The notes below the pieces were generated by a model. The model was not told the origin of the DNA and made no database searches. It saw only the letters and a list, made by a program, of their open reading frames with translations. Below, piece by piece: positions 42,431-53,800 of a stretch of 64,000 nucleotides of DNA (position 1 is its first letter; each line of letters starts with the position of its first letter). The translations under genes were made by a program, and so were the position numbers. The stretch comes from Ixodes scapularis (lineage: Eukaryota; Arthropoda; Arachnida; Ixodida; Ixodidae): NCBI RefSeq assembly GCF_016920785.2, contig NW_024609884.1, forward strand, positions 79,760,311 through 79,824,310. The letters run 5' to 3'.

Positions 42431-42636
42431 TAAATAAAAGCTCAATTTTCAAAAAAAAAAAAAAAACTTTATATACCTTTTTATTGAAACATGGGCAAAC
42501 GTACTGACCAGTTCTCGTGTGTTAACCTTGCCAATCATTACTCCGAATTAAAATCACTCGACTAACATTTTGATCTATTTAGTGTCGAGAAAGGCAAGCA
42601 AGATGTTTCGGTACTTCGGCGCGACGACGTTTACAC

Positions 42637-43660
42637 TTTTAAAAATGCCCTTGCGTCTACTTTCCTGCACAACACTTGGAGAGCCGATCACCGCAACTTA
42701 CGGAGGCAGCTCAGCGAATAACGATGCCGTAACATATGTTTTGACCAAAAAACGCAGTCTGAGTTGTGATATTAAAGGGATACGGAATCGAAACTTGAAA
42801 TATAGAGAAAACATCAAGAAATGAGTTCAATATGATCAGCTAAGCCTGTAATGAATAATCGCACGGTCGTATTTTGAGCAGATGGCTATATTTTATGCTC
42901 TAAATGCCGCGATTTTGGCGAGCGCTTCAAAATCAGCCATGGAGGAGCGCGATGCATCTCGGGAGATCCGGCAGACGTCTTGACGTCATCATGCCTCGGA
43001 CGACCAAGCGTACCGTAGTGACGAGTTTTGCCACTTGGAGGCGTCAACGCGTTACAATCTCGCTTTGTCGAAGTACCCAAGGGCTGTAGATATCGCGGGG
43101 CCAGCACGCGCACCAAACCTGAGAACAACCGAAGCACGCGTTTGCACGTCGCGCGAGAGCTGAAACCAAGGTGGCTCACTTCGTTTTGGCTCTTTCCACC
43201 AAGACGCCTCGGTATTGCGTTCAGGCCTAGGTAATCTATACCAGTGAGCGGACATACCGCTGCGGCGCTGCTTTCAGAGGCATGTTGTCGTCACGACATT
43301 CCATTGAAGCTTCATAACCAACTACCAGGTGGTTTTTGATTATCGTTTAATTCACTTTAAAATATCTTTTCTTGCGTTTTCTAGCGCAATATTTATGTTT
43401 CTGTGGTTGTGCTGCTACCTGCGTCGTGTTGAAACAAAGAAATGAGCTCCAGAATTTGGTTTCCGTACCCCTTTAAGCAATGCAAGTGTGATGTTTTGCA
43501 ATGCCCAATGTCACAACTCAGATTGCGTTTTTGGTCTAAACATATGTTTCGGAATCGTCATTCGCTGAGCTGCCTCCGTAAGTTGCGGTGATCGGCTCTC
43601 CAAGTGTTGTGCGGGAAAGTAGACGCACACGTCTTTTTTTTCTTCTTTTTTAGAGTGAGT
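42637..43660. mobile_element. Palindromic MITE, family P, copy B (interrupted)
   Basis: The left half (42637-42775) and right half (43473-43660) carry the same arms as copy A. They are separated exactly at TTAA by the element listed next. The centre differs from copy A and agrees with copy C (TTAAGCAATGCAAG). Confidence 0.85.
42776..43472. mobile_element. TTAA-flanked MITE, family T2
   Basis: TTAA lies at 42772-42775 and 43473-43476. The ends are AGGGATACGGAATCG and, inverted, AGGGGTACGGAAACC. The 697-bp interior has no transposase. Copy C at 48530 shows the uninterrupted sequence GATATTAAGCAATG, which proves a precise TTAA duplication. A partial copy in the opposite orientation occurs at 61865-62143. 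Confidence 0.92.
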
Positions 43661-43870
43661 GTTTAAGGATTTTAGGCATGCATTCTAAATTTAATTTAAC
43701 TAAATGACACGCAGGTAATCGACTTTCAAAGGCCAGGGTTTGTCATTAAACGTATTTGTTCGGTGGAATGTCTGCATGTCAAAATTAGTTCTCGACACTA
43801 ACCTCTATGATCAAAGTGCGAAAACTGACCGTTGTCGTGTTCGCGCTTACCGTGTCATGCAATGCGCGCA
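43661..43870. repeat. Duplicated flank of MITE P (with 48718-48888)
   Basis: GTTTAAGGATTTTAG through GAAAACTGACCGTTG matches 48718-48888 with few differences; one is a 5-base expansion (TTTAATTTAAC against TTTAAC). The last 55 bp also resemble the right arm of the MITE at 13695-13965. Confidence 0.85.
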
Positions 43871-45548
43871 TAGCTGTAAAATCTTACCAAATGACCGCGC
43901 GTCTCCTTCCCCTCAGATTGCAGGGCAATTCTAACAATGCGATATAGGACGAGAGCTCGGCCAGCAACACCCCTTCAAAAAAAAAAAAAAGGATGGCACA
44001 ACAAAACTGCATTTTGTTCTGGGACAGTGGGCAGGCCAAATGTCATGGTCAGTTGGACGTTCAAGATCGGGGATTTTCGGGGCCCCGCCATCGCTCCTTC
44101 TCCGAACGCACCCATCGGTCCTCTCATACGCTCGCTGCGTGAAAGTAGACGCGCCGCCATTTGCTGGAAAGCAGAGGAGTGGGCGGTTTCGAGCAGCGCA
44201 CCTTATTGCCGGAGACAGCGACAGTGCGTGCCCCGGGTAGCCGTGCCCCCTCTTCGAGCTCCGACCTGCGGGCCGCCAAACGTGCCGGCGGTACAGACCT
44301 CCGACGCGAGTCGGGGACGGCACCCCGACAGCTGCTCCCTCGGCGTTCCTCGCGCACGGCGCGGAATTCGATTAGCGGATTGCTTCGTTCTCTTCCCCGT
44401 CGCGCCGGGGGAATCGGGCAATGGCGGCGCGCCACGACGAGGTCGTTCAAATGGAAGGAATTGTACTAAGTGTGCGCCCGCGGCTGCCGTTCGGGACGTC
44501 GCTCCTAAGCTGACAGTGGAATGAAGGCTACGCGGCTGGCTTTGGGACCAATCAAACATGTGACCGGGTTCTCTCCGCATGCATGTGCACCACTGGTTAG
44601 TCCTTTGGGTTGCGGTTCTCGAATCCCGGCCTCACTGCTGTGGCGAAACCACGACGACTCCGTCTTAGTACTACCGAAGTTTTTCTTCGTCGTTGTAAAA
44701 AATAAGTACGGACGACTGTGGCCACTGAGCTACTCTATTTTTGTGAAAAATGCGAGTAAGGCAGCTTAGCAGGGTGTGGCTTATTAATATGTCGACGCTT
44801 CTTTCTTCCTTCTGGGGCGTTCTTAGCGGCTATGGCCGAATCAGCAGCAACAACGCGTTTTGGAACGCTGCTAATTCAATTAGACATTTGGTCAAAATGG
44901 GCTCACTCTCGAACATGAAGGTACTCCGAGGTGAAGAAGTGCCCAACGGTAGCTTGGGGAAGCGAGCTGTCTAAAAAATGCGCGCTTCAATAATCATGCA
45001 GTTTTAGCAGAAAAAAAAAAACAAAAACAAAAAAAAAAACGTCTACTTTTTTTCATTTTTTTTCAGGCAGTGCTCGTTACCCATTGGGGCGTGATATTGT
45101 ATTGCGTCCTTACTGGCTAGGATGCTCCGAGAGAGAGAGATCAGGTATTGCCATATAGAGTGCGTTTCAATGCAGTATATTACATCCAGGTATTTCTGAA
45201 AGCGTGAGCTCTTCCCGCATAGAGGTTTACGACTATCTGGCGTAGGACTTTCCAAGTCGGAGAGGTGCGTATATCATAGAACGGGCGCGACGAAATTTCG
45301 AGTGACCGGTCTGGGGGGGCTCGCTCGGAGCACACTGAACCGCGGTCAGACGACCCTCGATGTACTAGTCAACCACTAAATCGCCCTGCACGAAATGTCC
45401 TTTCGTCTAGATCACGTAGGGCACTCGGGCACTCTGAGATTAAGTTATTACAAAATACGAAGAGAGCTCGAATAATGGCGGAGCCAAAAACATGTTTACA
45501 GAATAAAAAAAAAAAAAAAAAAATAAAAAAAAAATATATATATATATT
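43871..45548. other. Mixed intergenic with a GC-rich patch, no gene seen
   Basis: Bases about 44090-44520 are GC-rich with overlapping frames on both strands (up to 195 codons, none with a domain), a possible promoter. The remainder is AT-rich with A-runs near 45010 and 45510. Confidence 0.4.
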
Positions 45549-45779
45549 CAGTACACCGCTTAATTTTTGCGAGAACCTGATTTTCGCGAATTTTGCGAAT
45601 CGCCTACAATTTGCGAAAAATAGGTCCCGCGAACTATTTCGGTAAAATGGAAACACATTGGAATATATATTGACATACCACCGCGTCGCGAAAATTACAA
45701 CCCACGAATTATTTCAAAACTTCAGCTTTGACCTAAATCGCAAAATATTGAGCCCACGAAGGAAAAGTCGTTTACAGTA
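45549..45779. mobile_element. Inverted-repeat MITE between TA repeats
   Basis: The left end CAGTACACCGCTTAATTTT and inverted right end CTGTAAACGACTTTTCC resemble each other. Both are bordered by (TA)n, as expected for Tc1/mariner-type insertion. The interior contains many TTTTCGCGAA and TTTGCGAA palindromic motifs. Confidence 0.6.
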
Positions 45780-46100
45780 TATATATATTCCACATTGCCT
45801 CTACAGTTTTTTTTTTATCTCTTCTGTTTTATCATGCCAGTCTTTCTTCACACAACTACGGGATAATAGAGAGTTTTAAAGTTGGGGGACCCAAACGCCA
45901 CAAGGTTGGCGTCGACGGCTTTTAGAATAGGGGCATAGGGGTTTCACAACGCAGCGCAGCGCGCTTACGTTTCCCGCTTGCAGCGCCAATGCGGCTAAGG
46001 AGCGTAATAATCAAAAAAGAAAAAATATTACAAAAACGTAAAACATTGGGCTTTGTTCCAGCTTTTCATGATGCACTTTGTGATCTGTCATAACGGTTTC
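45780..46100. other. Intergenic, no gene seen
   Basis: AT-rich, nothing recognised. Confidence 0.45.
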
Positions 46101-46120
46101 CTGGCTGCTTCGTCATAATC

Positions 46121-46471
46121 ATGGGTGATTTTAATTATCCTTCTATAGATTTGTCTAAAAAAAAAATCTCCTTGACCAGGTGTGAAAGTATCATCGAGGC
46201 TTGCCTTGACTTCAAGCTATCGGAGCTTGCAACACTGCCAACACGGTTCACTACTTCGACCTCAAATATTCTTGACCTCATTTTGACGACACCACCCCAC
46301 TTCTTGTTGTTTCATCCAATTACTACCGTTCCAAGTTTATCTGATCACAACGTCCTGTTTGCTCAAATCATCCTGCCAGTAACAAAAAAAGAAACTATTC
46401 GTAAACAGATTAGAAGCTGTGGCCGGGCTAACTACGATGCAATAAGCAGCGAATTAGTACTTTTTATGTAG
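46121..46471 (+). pseudogene. LINE-3 endonuclease C-terminal fragment
   Basis: MGDFNYPSIDLSKK is the GDFN catalytic motif. ILDLILTTPP and a PSLSDHNVLFAQI segment with the SDH motif follow at the expected distances (about 55 and 90 residues later). The N-terminal half with the QE(T/S)K glutamate is absent. The frame ends at a stop at 46471. Confidence 0.8.
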
Positions 46472-46706
46472 AGGTTTTCTTGCATAACTTTGAAAGCTGC
46501 AGAGTGGAGCAAAACTGAGAGTTATATAAAAATAAAGTTAAAGATCTTACTGATAAGCATATCCCCTATTATTTGTATTAAGACGTCAAATATCTCTCCG
46601 TGGTATGACGCTAGCCTGAGGCCCCAAGGGAATAAGAAAAAAAACGTATAATCAGGTGGACGAGGCACTGTGACATGCAGTCCCTTCGACTGGCGGCACA
46701 CCATGA

Positions 46707-47460
46707 GTGCGAAACAGAACGTCAACAAGAAGTTGCTATATAACTAGAAATGTTTACTACCAAATCACTCTCCCCAATATGTTGCGTACAAACCCCAAGA
46801 CATTTTGGACAGTAATCAATCCTAAATCAGCTGACACATTTAGTCTTATTGATATATCAGGAAATTTACTATTTGACCTCGAAAGTGCTACTGTTTTGAA
46901 TTCTGCCTTTTCTGCGGTATTTTCATGTGAGAATTCGGCATTGCCTATTTTGGATACGTTTTCTTGAACACGATCAAGAGGAAAGTATAACGATTCATTC
47001 ATCTGGTGTTGTAAAACTAATTGATTCCTTGAAGGTTTCTTCTTCGAGTAATGAAGACGAAATTAATTCGAAGGTTTCAATGAATATTAAAACAATTTCT
47101 AGTGTCATATTGTCCGCAATTTTTTCACAGTCTTCGCTTAATTATTCTGCTCTTAGCGACTGGAAGGTCGGTAAAATTATCCCGTTATTTAAATCAGGTG
47201 AACGCAGCTCTCACTATCGGTTCATATCCATTACACTTCGGAAATAATTGAACATATATTAAATTCGAACTTCCTTTGGTTCTTAGAGGAAAAGCAATTA
47301 ATTTTTAATTACCAGCATGGGTTCCGGAAAGGTAATTCCTGCGAGACTCAGCTCGCAGGATTCGTTCGATATATCCATCTTTGTATTGACTTCGTTCCAA
47401 AATTGATGTCATTTTTTTTTTCGCCAAAGCGTTCGACCGGGTCCCACATAAGCGTCTGTT
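46707..47460 (+). pseudogene. LINE-3 linker and RT N-terminal part
   Basis: NMLRTNPKTFWTVINPKS and a following LNSAFSAVF segment are the standard WK.IN / FN.YF linker. A SDWKVGKIIPLFKSGERSSH segment at about 47156-47215 is RT block 0-1. Frame changes follow. A YQHGFRKG-like segment with a nearby FD motif is read near 47310-47440. Confidence 0.8.
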
Positions 47461-48120
47461 GCAAAAACTTACGTATCTAAAATTAGATAGTAACATCATC
47501 TTGTGGATCAAAGACTGGCTTTCTGACCGAAGTCAGTACACAGTCGTAAACTTGCATAGTTCAACTTCTATTCCTGTGTCTTCGGGTGCACCTCAAGGCT
47601 CCGTCCTTGGACCCTTGCTTTTCTTAATATACAGTAATGACTTACCTTCACGTATTTCCTTCTGCATCCGTACTTTTTGCAGACGACTGCGTTGTGTACA
47701 GACAGATTTCTAACGAAGAAGATAACATTCAACCACATCATGACCTCACTAACCTATCATTTTGGTCTTCGACTTCGCTTATGAAGTTTAACCCTTCTAA
47801 ATGCAAACTCATCTCATTTGTTACAAAAAAAAAACATGTTTGTCTCTTAACTATATTATTGGTTCTAACGTTTTTGAATTTGTTTTATCTTATAAATACT
47901 TAAGTGTTTACGTCGACTTACATCTATCCTGGAAGGTACATATTCGGTCACTGTTATCATTGTGCAATCGTTCTTTGGGCTTCCGTAAAACATACACTTC
48001 GTTGTGCTCCTCCCCACTTAAAGAAAACTGCATACATTTCATTAATTCTGCCGAAACTTGAGTACGCATCGAGCATCTGGTATCCTCACCAAGCATATTT
48101 GATCCCTGAAATATAAGCTT
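47459..48120 (+). pseudogene. LINE-3 RT palm and thumb
   Basis: WIKDWLSDRSQYTVVN and GAPQGSVLGPLLFLIYSND are in the frame at 47459-47713. FADDCVVY, the catalytic pair of aspartates, is in the frame at 47637-47903 with LMKFNPSKC. SYKYLSVYVDLHLSW follows in a third frame, and a LPKLEYASSIWYPHQ segment at 48050-48100. Each transition is a frameshift. Confidence 0.85.
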
Positions 48121-48390
48121 TTGAAAACCTAGTCACGCTCTTTTTTTTTTTTTTTCTCAGTATTGTCGACATTTCAGCGTCACCTTATTAAAGCAAAAAG
48201 CCGACCTTCCAGAACAAGCTTTCTTGCTTATGCCTTTTTCATCGCGCTTACAATGCACCATCACTCAGCCAAGGCACCCTAACACAGACACATTCCATAA
48301 CAGCTTGTCTTAATTTCTCATGCAAGATTGACCGTTCCACCTACCGCGCTTCTTTATTTTTGTATTCCTTCTTCCCCAAAGCAGCAGTGC

Positions 48391-48717
48391 GCTCTAAAAA
48401 AAAGCCCGTGAGTCTGCTTTCCCGCACAATACTCGGAGAGCCAATCACCGCAACTTACGGAGGCAGATCAGCGAATGACGATGCCGAAACATATGTTTAG
48501 ACCAAAAAACGCAGTCTGAGTTGTGATATTAAGCAATGCAAGCGTGACGTTTCGCATTGCTTAATGTCACAACTCAGACTGCGTTTTTCGGTCTGGACAT
48601 ATGTTTCGGCATTGTCATTCGCAGAGCTGCCTCCGTAAGTTGCGGTGATTGGCTCTCCGAGGTGTTGTGCGGGAAAGTAGACGCACAAGTTTTTTTTTTC
48701 TTCTTTTTTTAGAGTGA
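48391..48717. mobile_element. Palindromic MITE, family P, copy C (uninterrupted)
   Basis: CTCTAAAAAAAAGC on the left and TTTTTTTAGAGTG on the right bound the palindrome. The centre is AATGCAAGCGTGACGTTTCGC with facing AAGCAATG and CATTGCTTAA. It inserted into the 3' end of LINE-3. It provides the empty site for the T2 element in copy B. Confidence 0.88.
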
Positions 48718-48882
48718 GTGTTTAAGGATTTTAGACATGCATTCTAAATTTAACTAAATGACACGCAGGTAATCGACTTTCAAAAGCCAGGGTTTGCCAT
48801 TAAACGTATTTGTTCGGTGGAGTGTCTGCATGTCAAAATTAGTTCTCGACACTAACCTCTATGATCAAACTGCGAAAACTGA
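48718..48882. repeat. Duplicated flank of MITE P
   Basis: This matches 43661-43830 almost base for base, ending at GAAAACTGACCGTTG. The two loci therefore share more than the MITE. Confidence 0.85.
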
Positions 48883-48964
48883 CCGTTGCTGCCTCCGTAA
48901 GTTGCGCTGATGGGCTCTCCGAGTATTGTGCGTGAAGGTAGACGCACAAACATTTTTTTTTGAG
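48883..48964. repeat. Palindromic MITE, family P, copy D (right-end fragment)
   Basis: GCTGCCTCCGTAAGTTGCG, then GGCTCTCCGAGTATTGTGCG and GTAGACGCACAAACATTTTT match the right arm of copies A-C. Only about 80 bp is present. Confidence 0.75.
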
Positions 48965-49157
48965 TGTGTGGGGGAGACAAACCCTCACCGAGACAAATTG
49001 ATACATTCTTCCCGATAAAGACACGCGTTTATTTACAAGTTTAAACTGTAGGTCCGCCACAGTTCATGGCGTCGGTAAGAATGGTCTTTCTCTGAGCGCG
49101 CGATGGAAGCTCGTTTTCGACTTTCTCTTCCTCTTCGCTTAGCGATACATATCACTT
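48965..49157 (-). repeat. 3' LTR of a second Gypsy element, minus strand
   Basis: On the minus strand the integrase ORF ends in a GAAGGGGGAAAG polypurine tract, directly followed by TGATATGTATCGC, the start of an LTR. An AATAAACG poly(A)-type signal lies near 49030. The far end is against MITE fragment D and is placed only approximately; no second LTR is present in the window. Confidence 0.6.
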
Positions 49158-49787
49158 TCCCCCTTCTGGGTTAATGCTCAACACAAAGTCCTTCAGAACT
49201 GCTTGCTGCTTGATATTGCGACCGCATCTAGTTGTAGCTCTGGGGCCAATGTCCGCCTGGACGTCCGTAGTGTTGTCCATGGAGGCACCGTGGCCTTCCT
49301 GTGATTCCAGTGGTTTTACCGTGGATGCTTCGTTAGTGACCTCGACGTTTGGGTACGCTATGAACGGAGATGTGTCCACATCCACAGCTTCTGTGCTCTC
49401 TCGTCGGTTGCGAATGTGATCCACGTGTCGACGCTGAAGTTTTGAGTCCACCGTCTTTGTTTGGAATGAGCGAATCCCCATAGGTTTCACTATTACTGCT
49501 GGGATCCATGCAGGACTTCCACTAAAGTTCCTTGTGTAGACGATTTGTCCTGTAGAATAATCTTCCGTCACTCCATCTGTAGAAACTTCTTGATCTTCGT
49601 TTCCAGTTGCCCATTGCTTCATGAGGTCGAGGGGTGTGTAAATTCGTCGACCGAACATTGCCTCGGCGGGTGTCTTCCCCGTGGCAGAAGAGATTGTCGT
49701 ATGTTGTCGGAAAAGGAATCTGGCGATCCTGCATTGCACTGTTCCCTCCGTAAGCTTCAACAGAGCTTTCTTTGTTTCACCCACCAT
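49152..49787 (-). pseudogene. Gypsy integrase C-terminal region, minus strand
   Basis: The 211-codon frame starts MVGETKKALLKLTEGTVQCR; TTISSATGKTPAEAMFGRR (about residues 29-47) is the integrase segment after the catalytic glutamate, and GQIVYTRNF...PAWIPAVI with RRHVDHIR near residue 120 is the SH3-like C-terminal domain. An extended, probably disordered tail follows and ends next to the polypurine tract. The style is Mag or related Gypsy, unlike the CsRn1 element. Everything upstream (gag to integrase core) is missing, so this is a 5'-truncated remnant; the frame itself is intact. Confidence 0.85.
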
Positions 49788-49859
49788 CCGTTCTGCTTGT
49801 TTTCGATCTGTTCTCAGTAGCCATTTAGGTACGTTTGAGTTACGATTTCTTGTATGTTC

Positions 49860-50800
49860 CCACTGCTGAGCAAGTTTTCATTTTATTATTTTTTGTGTGT
49901 TTCATATATGCTGTACTTATCACCCCTTTTGTAATTTACTTCCCAGAATGACCTTTAAGGTATTTCAATAAATAAAGAACTAAATAAAAAAAACATATAT
50001 GCGCTTAGCAAGTACTTTTTGTTTACAAAAATTAGTTAAAGAAGGCTGAAACAAAATACAATCTAAAATCAGTATAAATGTTGTTGACTGCATTTAGCCA
50101 AAACAGTCCAATCCGTAGCACTCCAATTTGGCGATCGTTTTCGGCGAAAAAAAAAAGAGAGAAAAAAAAAAAACGGAATCGAATACTGATGTGGCGTCAT
50201 TTTTTTGGTTTAAATATTATTGAAACTCATAAATGTGTGATTATTTATTCTTTATTCTTCATAATCGCGCAAGTTCAATTGCCGCTAAAAAAAAAAAAAA
50301 AAAAGCTTAGAATTACTTTTTGTGGCGGACGGCGCTGTTGCCGCGGTGGTAACGAGGCCCCTGCGGCCTCGACCATGGAGTGTTTTCAGGTGCCTTGCTC
50401 CGGCGCTCGTATTGGGTCACGGGGGCCGCAGCCTCCACAGTTCGCCAAGTTATTGTGAAACACAGCATAGAAGGTCCGAACCACTGCACAATGGTGGAGC
50501 AACCGACACCGCTGAACATGCAGATTTAAAGCTAAAAGAAAGAAAAACAAACGCGCATACTAAAGCTGTAAGTTCACGGTGCGGTGCATGCCTGCGCTTG
50601 ATTGGTTTATTTGATGATAACACGGGCAGACGTAGAGCGCCGTGACTTTGAGCTTTTGGCGCTGCGTGTTTGCATCCATCGTCTTGTAGCGTCGGCTGTG
50701 CTGTGTCATATGTGTCCGCCATTGTGCAGGGATTCCACAGCTTCCAACAGAGGGCAGACGTTCGAAAGGGGGCTATGGCACCGACGCGAGAGAGTAAACT
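49860..50800. other. Intergenic, no gene seen
   Basis: AT-rich to 50310, with several A-runs. From about 50320 it is GC-richer with frames up to 126 codons that have no motif. Confidence 0.45.
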
Positions 50801-53800
50801 GTACACCCGCCGGCAACATGAAGGTGAACGCCGGACCGTCCACCGCTCCGTGCTATCAGCGCGATGACGCGGCTGCCGTGACGCCTCGCTTTCTTATCGC
50901 GATATGAAGGTGAACGCCGGACAGTTCCACCGCTCCGTGCTATCAGCGCCATGACGCGGCTGCCGTGACGCCTCGCTTTCTTATCTCGATATGAAAGTGG
51001 ACGCCGGACAGTTCCACCGCTCCGTGCTATCAGCGCCATGACGCGGCTGCCGTGACGCCTCGCTTTCTTATCGCGATATGAAGGTGAACGCCGGACAGTT
51101 CCACCGCTCCGTGCTATCAGCGCCATGACGCAGCTGCCGTGACGCCTCGCTTTCTTATCGCGATATGAAGGTGAACGCCGGACAGTTCCACCGCTCCGTG
51201 CTATCAGCGTCATGACGCGGCTGCCGTGACGCCTCGCTTTCTTATCGCGATATGAAGGTGAACGCCGGACAGTTCCACCGCTCCGTGCTATCAGCGCCAT
51301 AACGCAGCTGCCGTGACGCCTCGCTTTCTTATCGCGATATGAGGGTGAACGCCGGACAGTTCCACCGCTCCGTGCTATCAGCGCCATGACGCGGCTGCCG
51401 TGACGCCTCGCTTTCTTATCGCGATATGAAGGTGGACGCCGGACAGTTCCACCGCTCCGTGCTATCAGCGCCATGACGCGGCTGCCGTGACGCCTCGCTT
51501 TCTTATCGCGATAGGAAGGTGAACGCCGGACAGTTCCACCGCTCCGTGCTATCAGCGCCATGACGCGGCTGCCGTGACGCCTCGCTTTCTTATCGGGATA
51601 TGAAGGTGAACGCCGGACAGTTCCACCGCTCCGTGCTATCAGCGTCATGACGCAGCTGCCGTGACGCCTCGCTTTCTTATCGCGATAGGAAGGTGAACGC
51701 CGGACAGTTCCACCGCTCCGTGCTATCAGCGCCATGACGCGGCTGCCGTGACGCCTCGCTTTCTTATCGCGATAGGAAGGTGAACGCCGGACAGTTCCAC
51801 CGCTCCGTGCTATCAGCGCCATGACGCAGCTGCCGTGACGCCTCGCTTTCTTATCGCGATATGAAGGTGAACGCCGGACAGTTCCACCGCTCCGTGCTAT
51901 CAGCGTCATGACGCGGCTGCCGTGACGCCTCGCTTTCTTATCGCGATATGAAGGTGAACGCCGGACAGTTCCACCGCTCCGTGCTATCAGCGCCATGACG
52001 CAGCTGCCGTGACGCCTCGCTTTCTTATCGCGATATGAAGGTGAACGCCGGACAGTTCCACCGCTCCGTGCTATCAGCGCCATGACGCGGCTGCCGTGAC
52101 GCCTCGCTTTCTTATCGCGATAGGAAGGTGAACGCCGGACAGTTCCACCGCTCCGTGCTATCAGCGCCATGACGCGGCTGCCGTGACGCCTCGCTTTCTT
52201 ATCGCGATAGGAAGGTGAACGCCGGACAGTTCCACCGCTCCGTGCTATCAGCGCCATGACGCAGCTGCCGTGACGCCTCGCTTTCTTATCGCGATATGAA
52301 GGTGAACGCCGGACAGTTCCACCGCTCCGTGCTATCAGCGTCATGACGCGGCTGCCGTGACGCCTCGCTTTCTTATCGCGATATGAAGGTGAACGCCGGA
52401 CAGTTCCACCGCTCCGTGCTATCAGCGCCATGACGCAGCTGCCGTGACGCCTCGCTTTCTTATCGCGATATGAAGGTGAACGCCGGACAGTTCCACCGCT
52501 CCGTGCTATCAGCGCCATGACGCGGCTGCCGTGACGCCTCGCTTTCTTATCGCGATAGGAAGGTGAACGCCGGACAGTTCCACCGCTCCGTGCTATCAGC
52601 GCCATGACGCGGCTGCCGTGACGCCTCGCTTTCTTATCGCGATATGAAGGTGAACGCCGGACAGTTCCACCGCTCCGTGCTATCAGCGCCATGACGCGGC
52701 TGCCGTGACGCCTCGCTTTCTTATCGCGATAGGAAGGTGAACGCCGGACAGTTCCACCGCTCCGTGCTATCAGCGCCATGACGCGGCTGCCGTGACGCCT
52801 CGCTTTCTTATCGGGATATGAAGGTGAACGCCGGACAGTTCCACCGCTCCGTGCTATCAGCGCCATGACGCGGCTGCCGTGACGCCTCGCTTTCTTATCG
52901 CGATAGGAAGGTGAACGCCGGACAGTTCCACCGCTCCGTGCTATCAGCGCCATGACGCAGCTGCCGTGACGCCTCGCTTTCTTATCGCGATATGAAGGTG
53001 AACGCCGGACAGTTCCACCGCTCCGTGCTATCAGCGTCATGACGCGGCTGCCGTGACGCCTCGCTTTCTTATCGCGATATGAAGGTGAACGCCGGACAGT
53101 TCCACCGCTCCGTGCTATCAGCGCCATGACGCGGCTGCCGTGACGCCTCGCTTTCTTATCGCGATATGAAGGTGAACGCCGGACAGTTCCACCGCTCCGT
53201 GCTATCAGCGTCATGACGCAGCTGCCGTGACGCCTCGCTTTCTTATCGCGATATGAAGGTGAACGCCGGACAGTTCCACCGCTCCGTGCTATCAGCGCCA
53301 TGACGCAGCTGCCGTGACGCCTCGCTTTCTTATCGCGATATGAAGGTGAACGCCGGACAGTTCCACCGCTCCGTGCTATCAGCGTCATGACGCGGCTGCC
53401 GTGACGCCTCGCTTTCTTATCGCGATATGAAGGTGAACGCCGGACAGTTCCACCGCTCCGTGCTATCAGCGTCATGACGCGGCTGCCGTGACGCCTCGCT
53501 TTCTTATCGCGATATGAAGGTGAACGCCGGACAGTTCCACCGCTCCGTGCTATCAGCGCCATGACGCGGCTGCCGTGACGCCTCGCTTTCTTATCGCGAT
53601 ATGAAGGTGAACGCCGGACAGTTCCACCGCTCCGTGCTATCAGCGTCATGACGCGGCTGCCGTGACGCCTCGCTTTCTTATCGCGATATGAAGGTGAACG
53701 CCGGACAGTTCCACCGCTCCGTGCTATCAGCGTCATGACGCGGCTGCCGTGACGCCTCGCTTTCTTATCGCGATATGAAGGTGAACGCCGGACAGTTCCA

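Larger units (their letters stand above)
46100..48390 (+). mobile_element. Third LINE, plus strand, decayed
   Basis: From 5' to 3' the fragments are the C-terminal half of an endonuclease, a linker, an RT core and a C-terminal FFPK motif. The copy begins within the endonuclease, so it is 5' truncated, and it is cut at the 3' end by MITE copy C at about 48391. The style is CR1/L2-like. Confidence 0.85.

Noticed and set aside
43937..44524. 195-codon plus-strand frame
   Set aside because: Two other long frames overlap it on both strands in GC-rich DNA and none has a domain.
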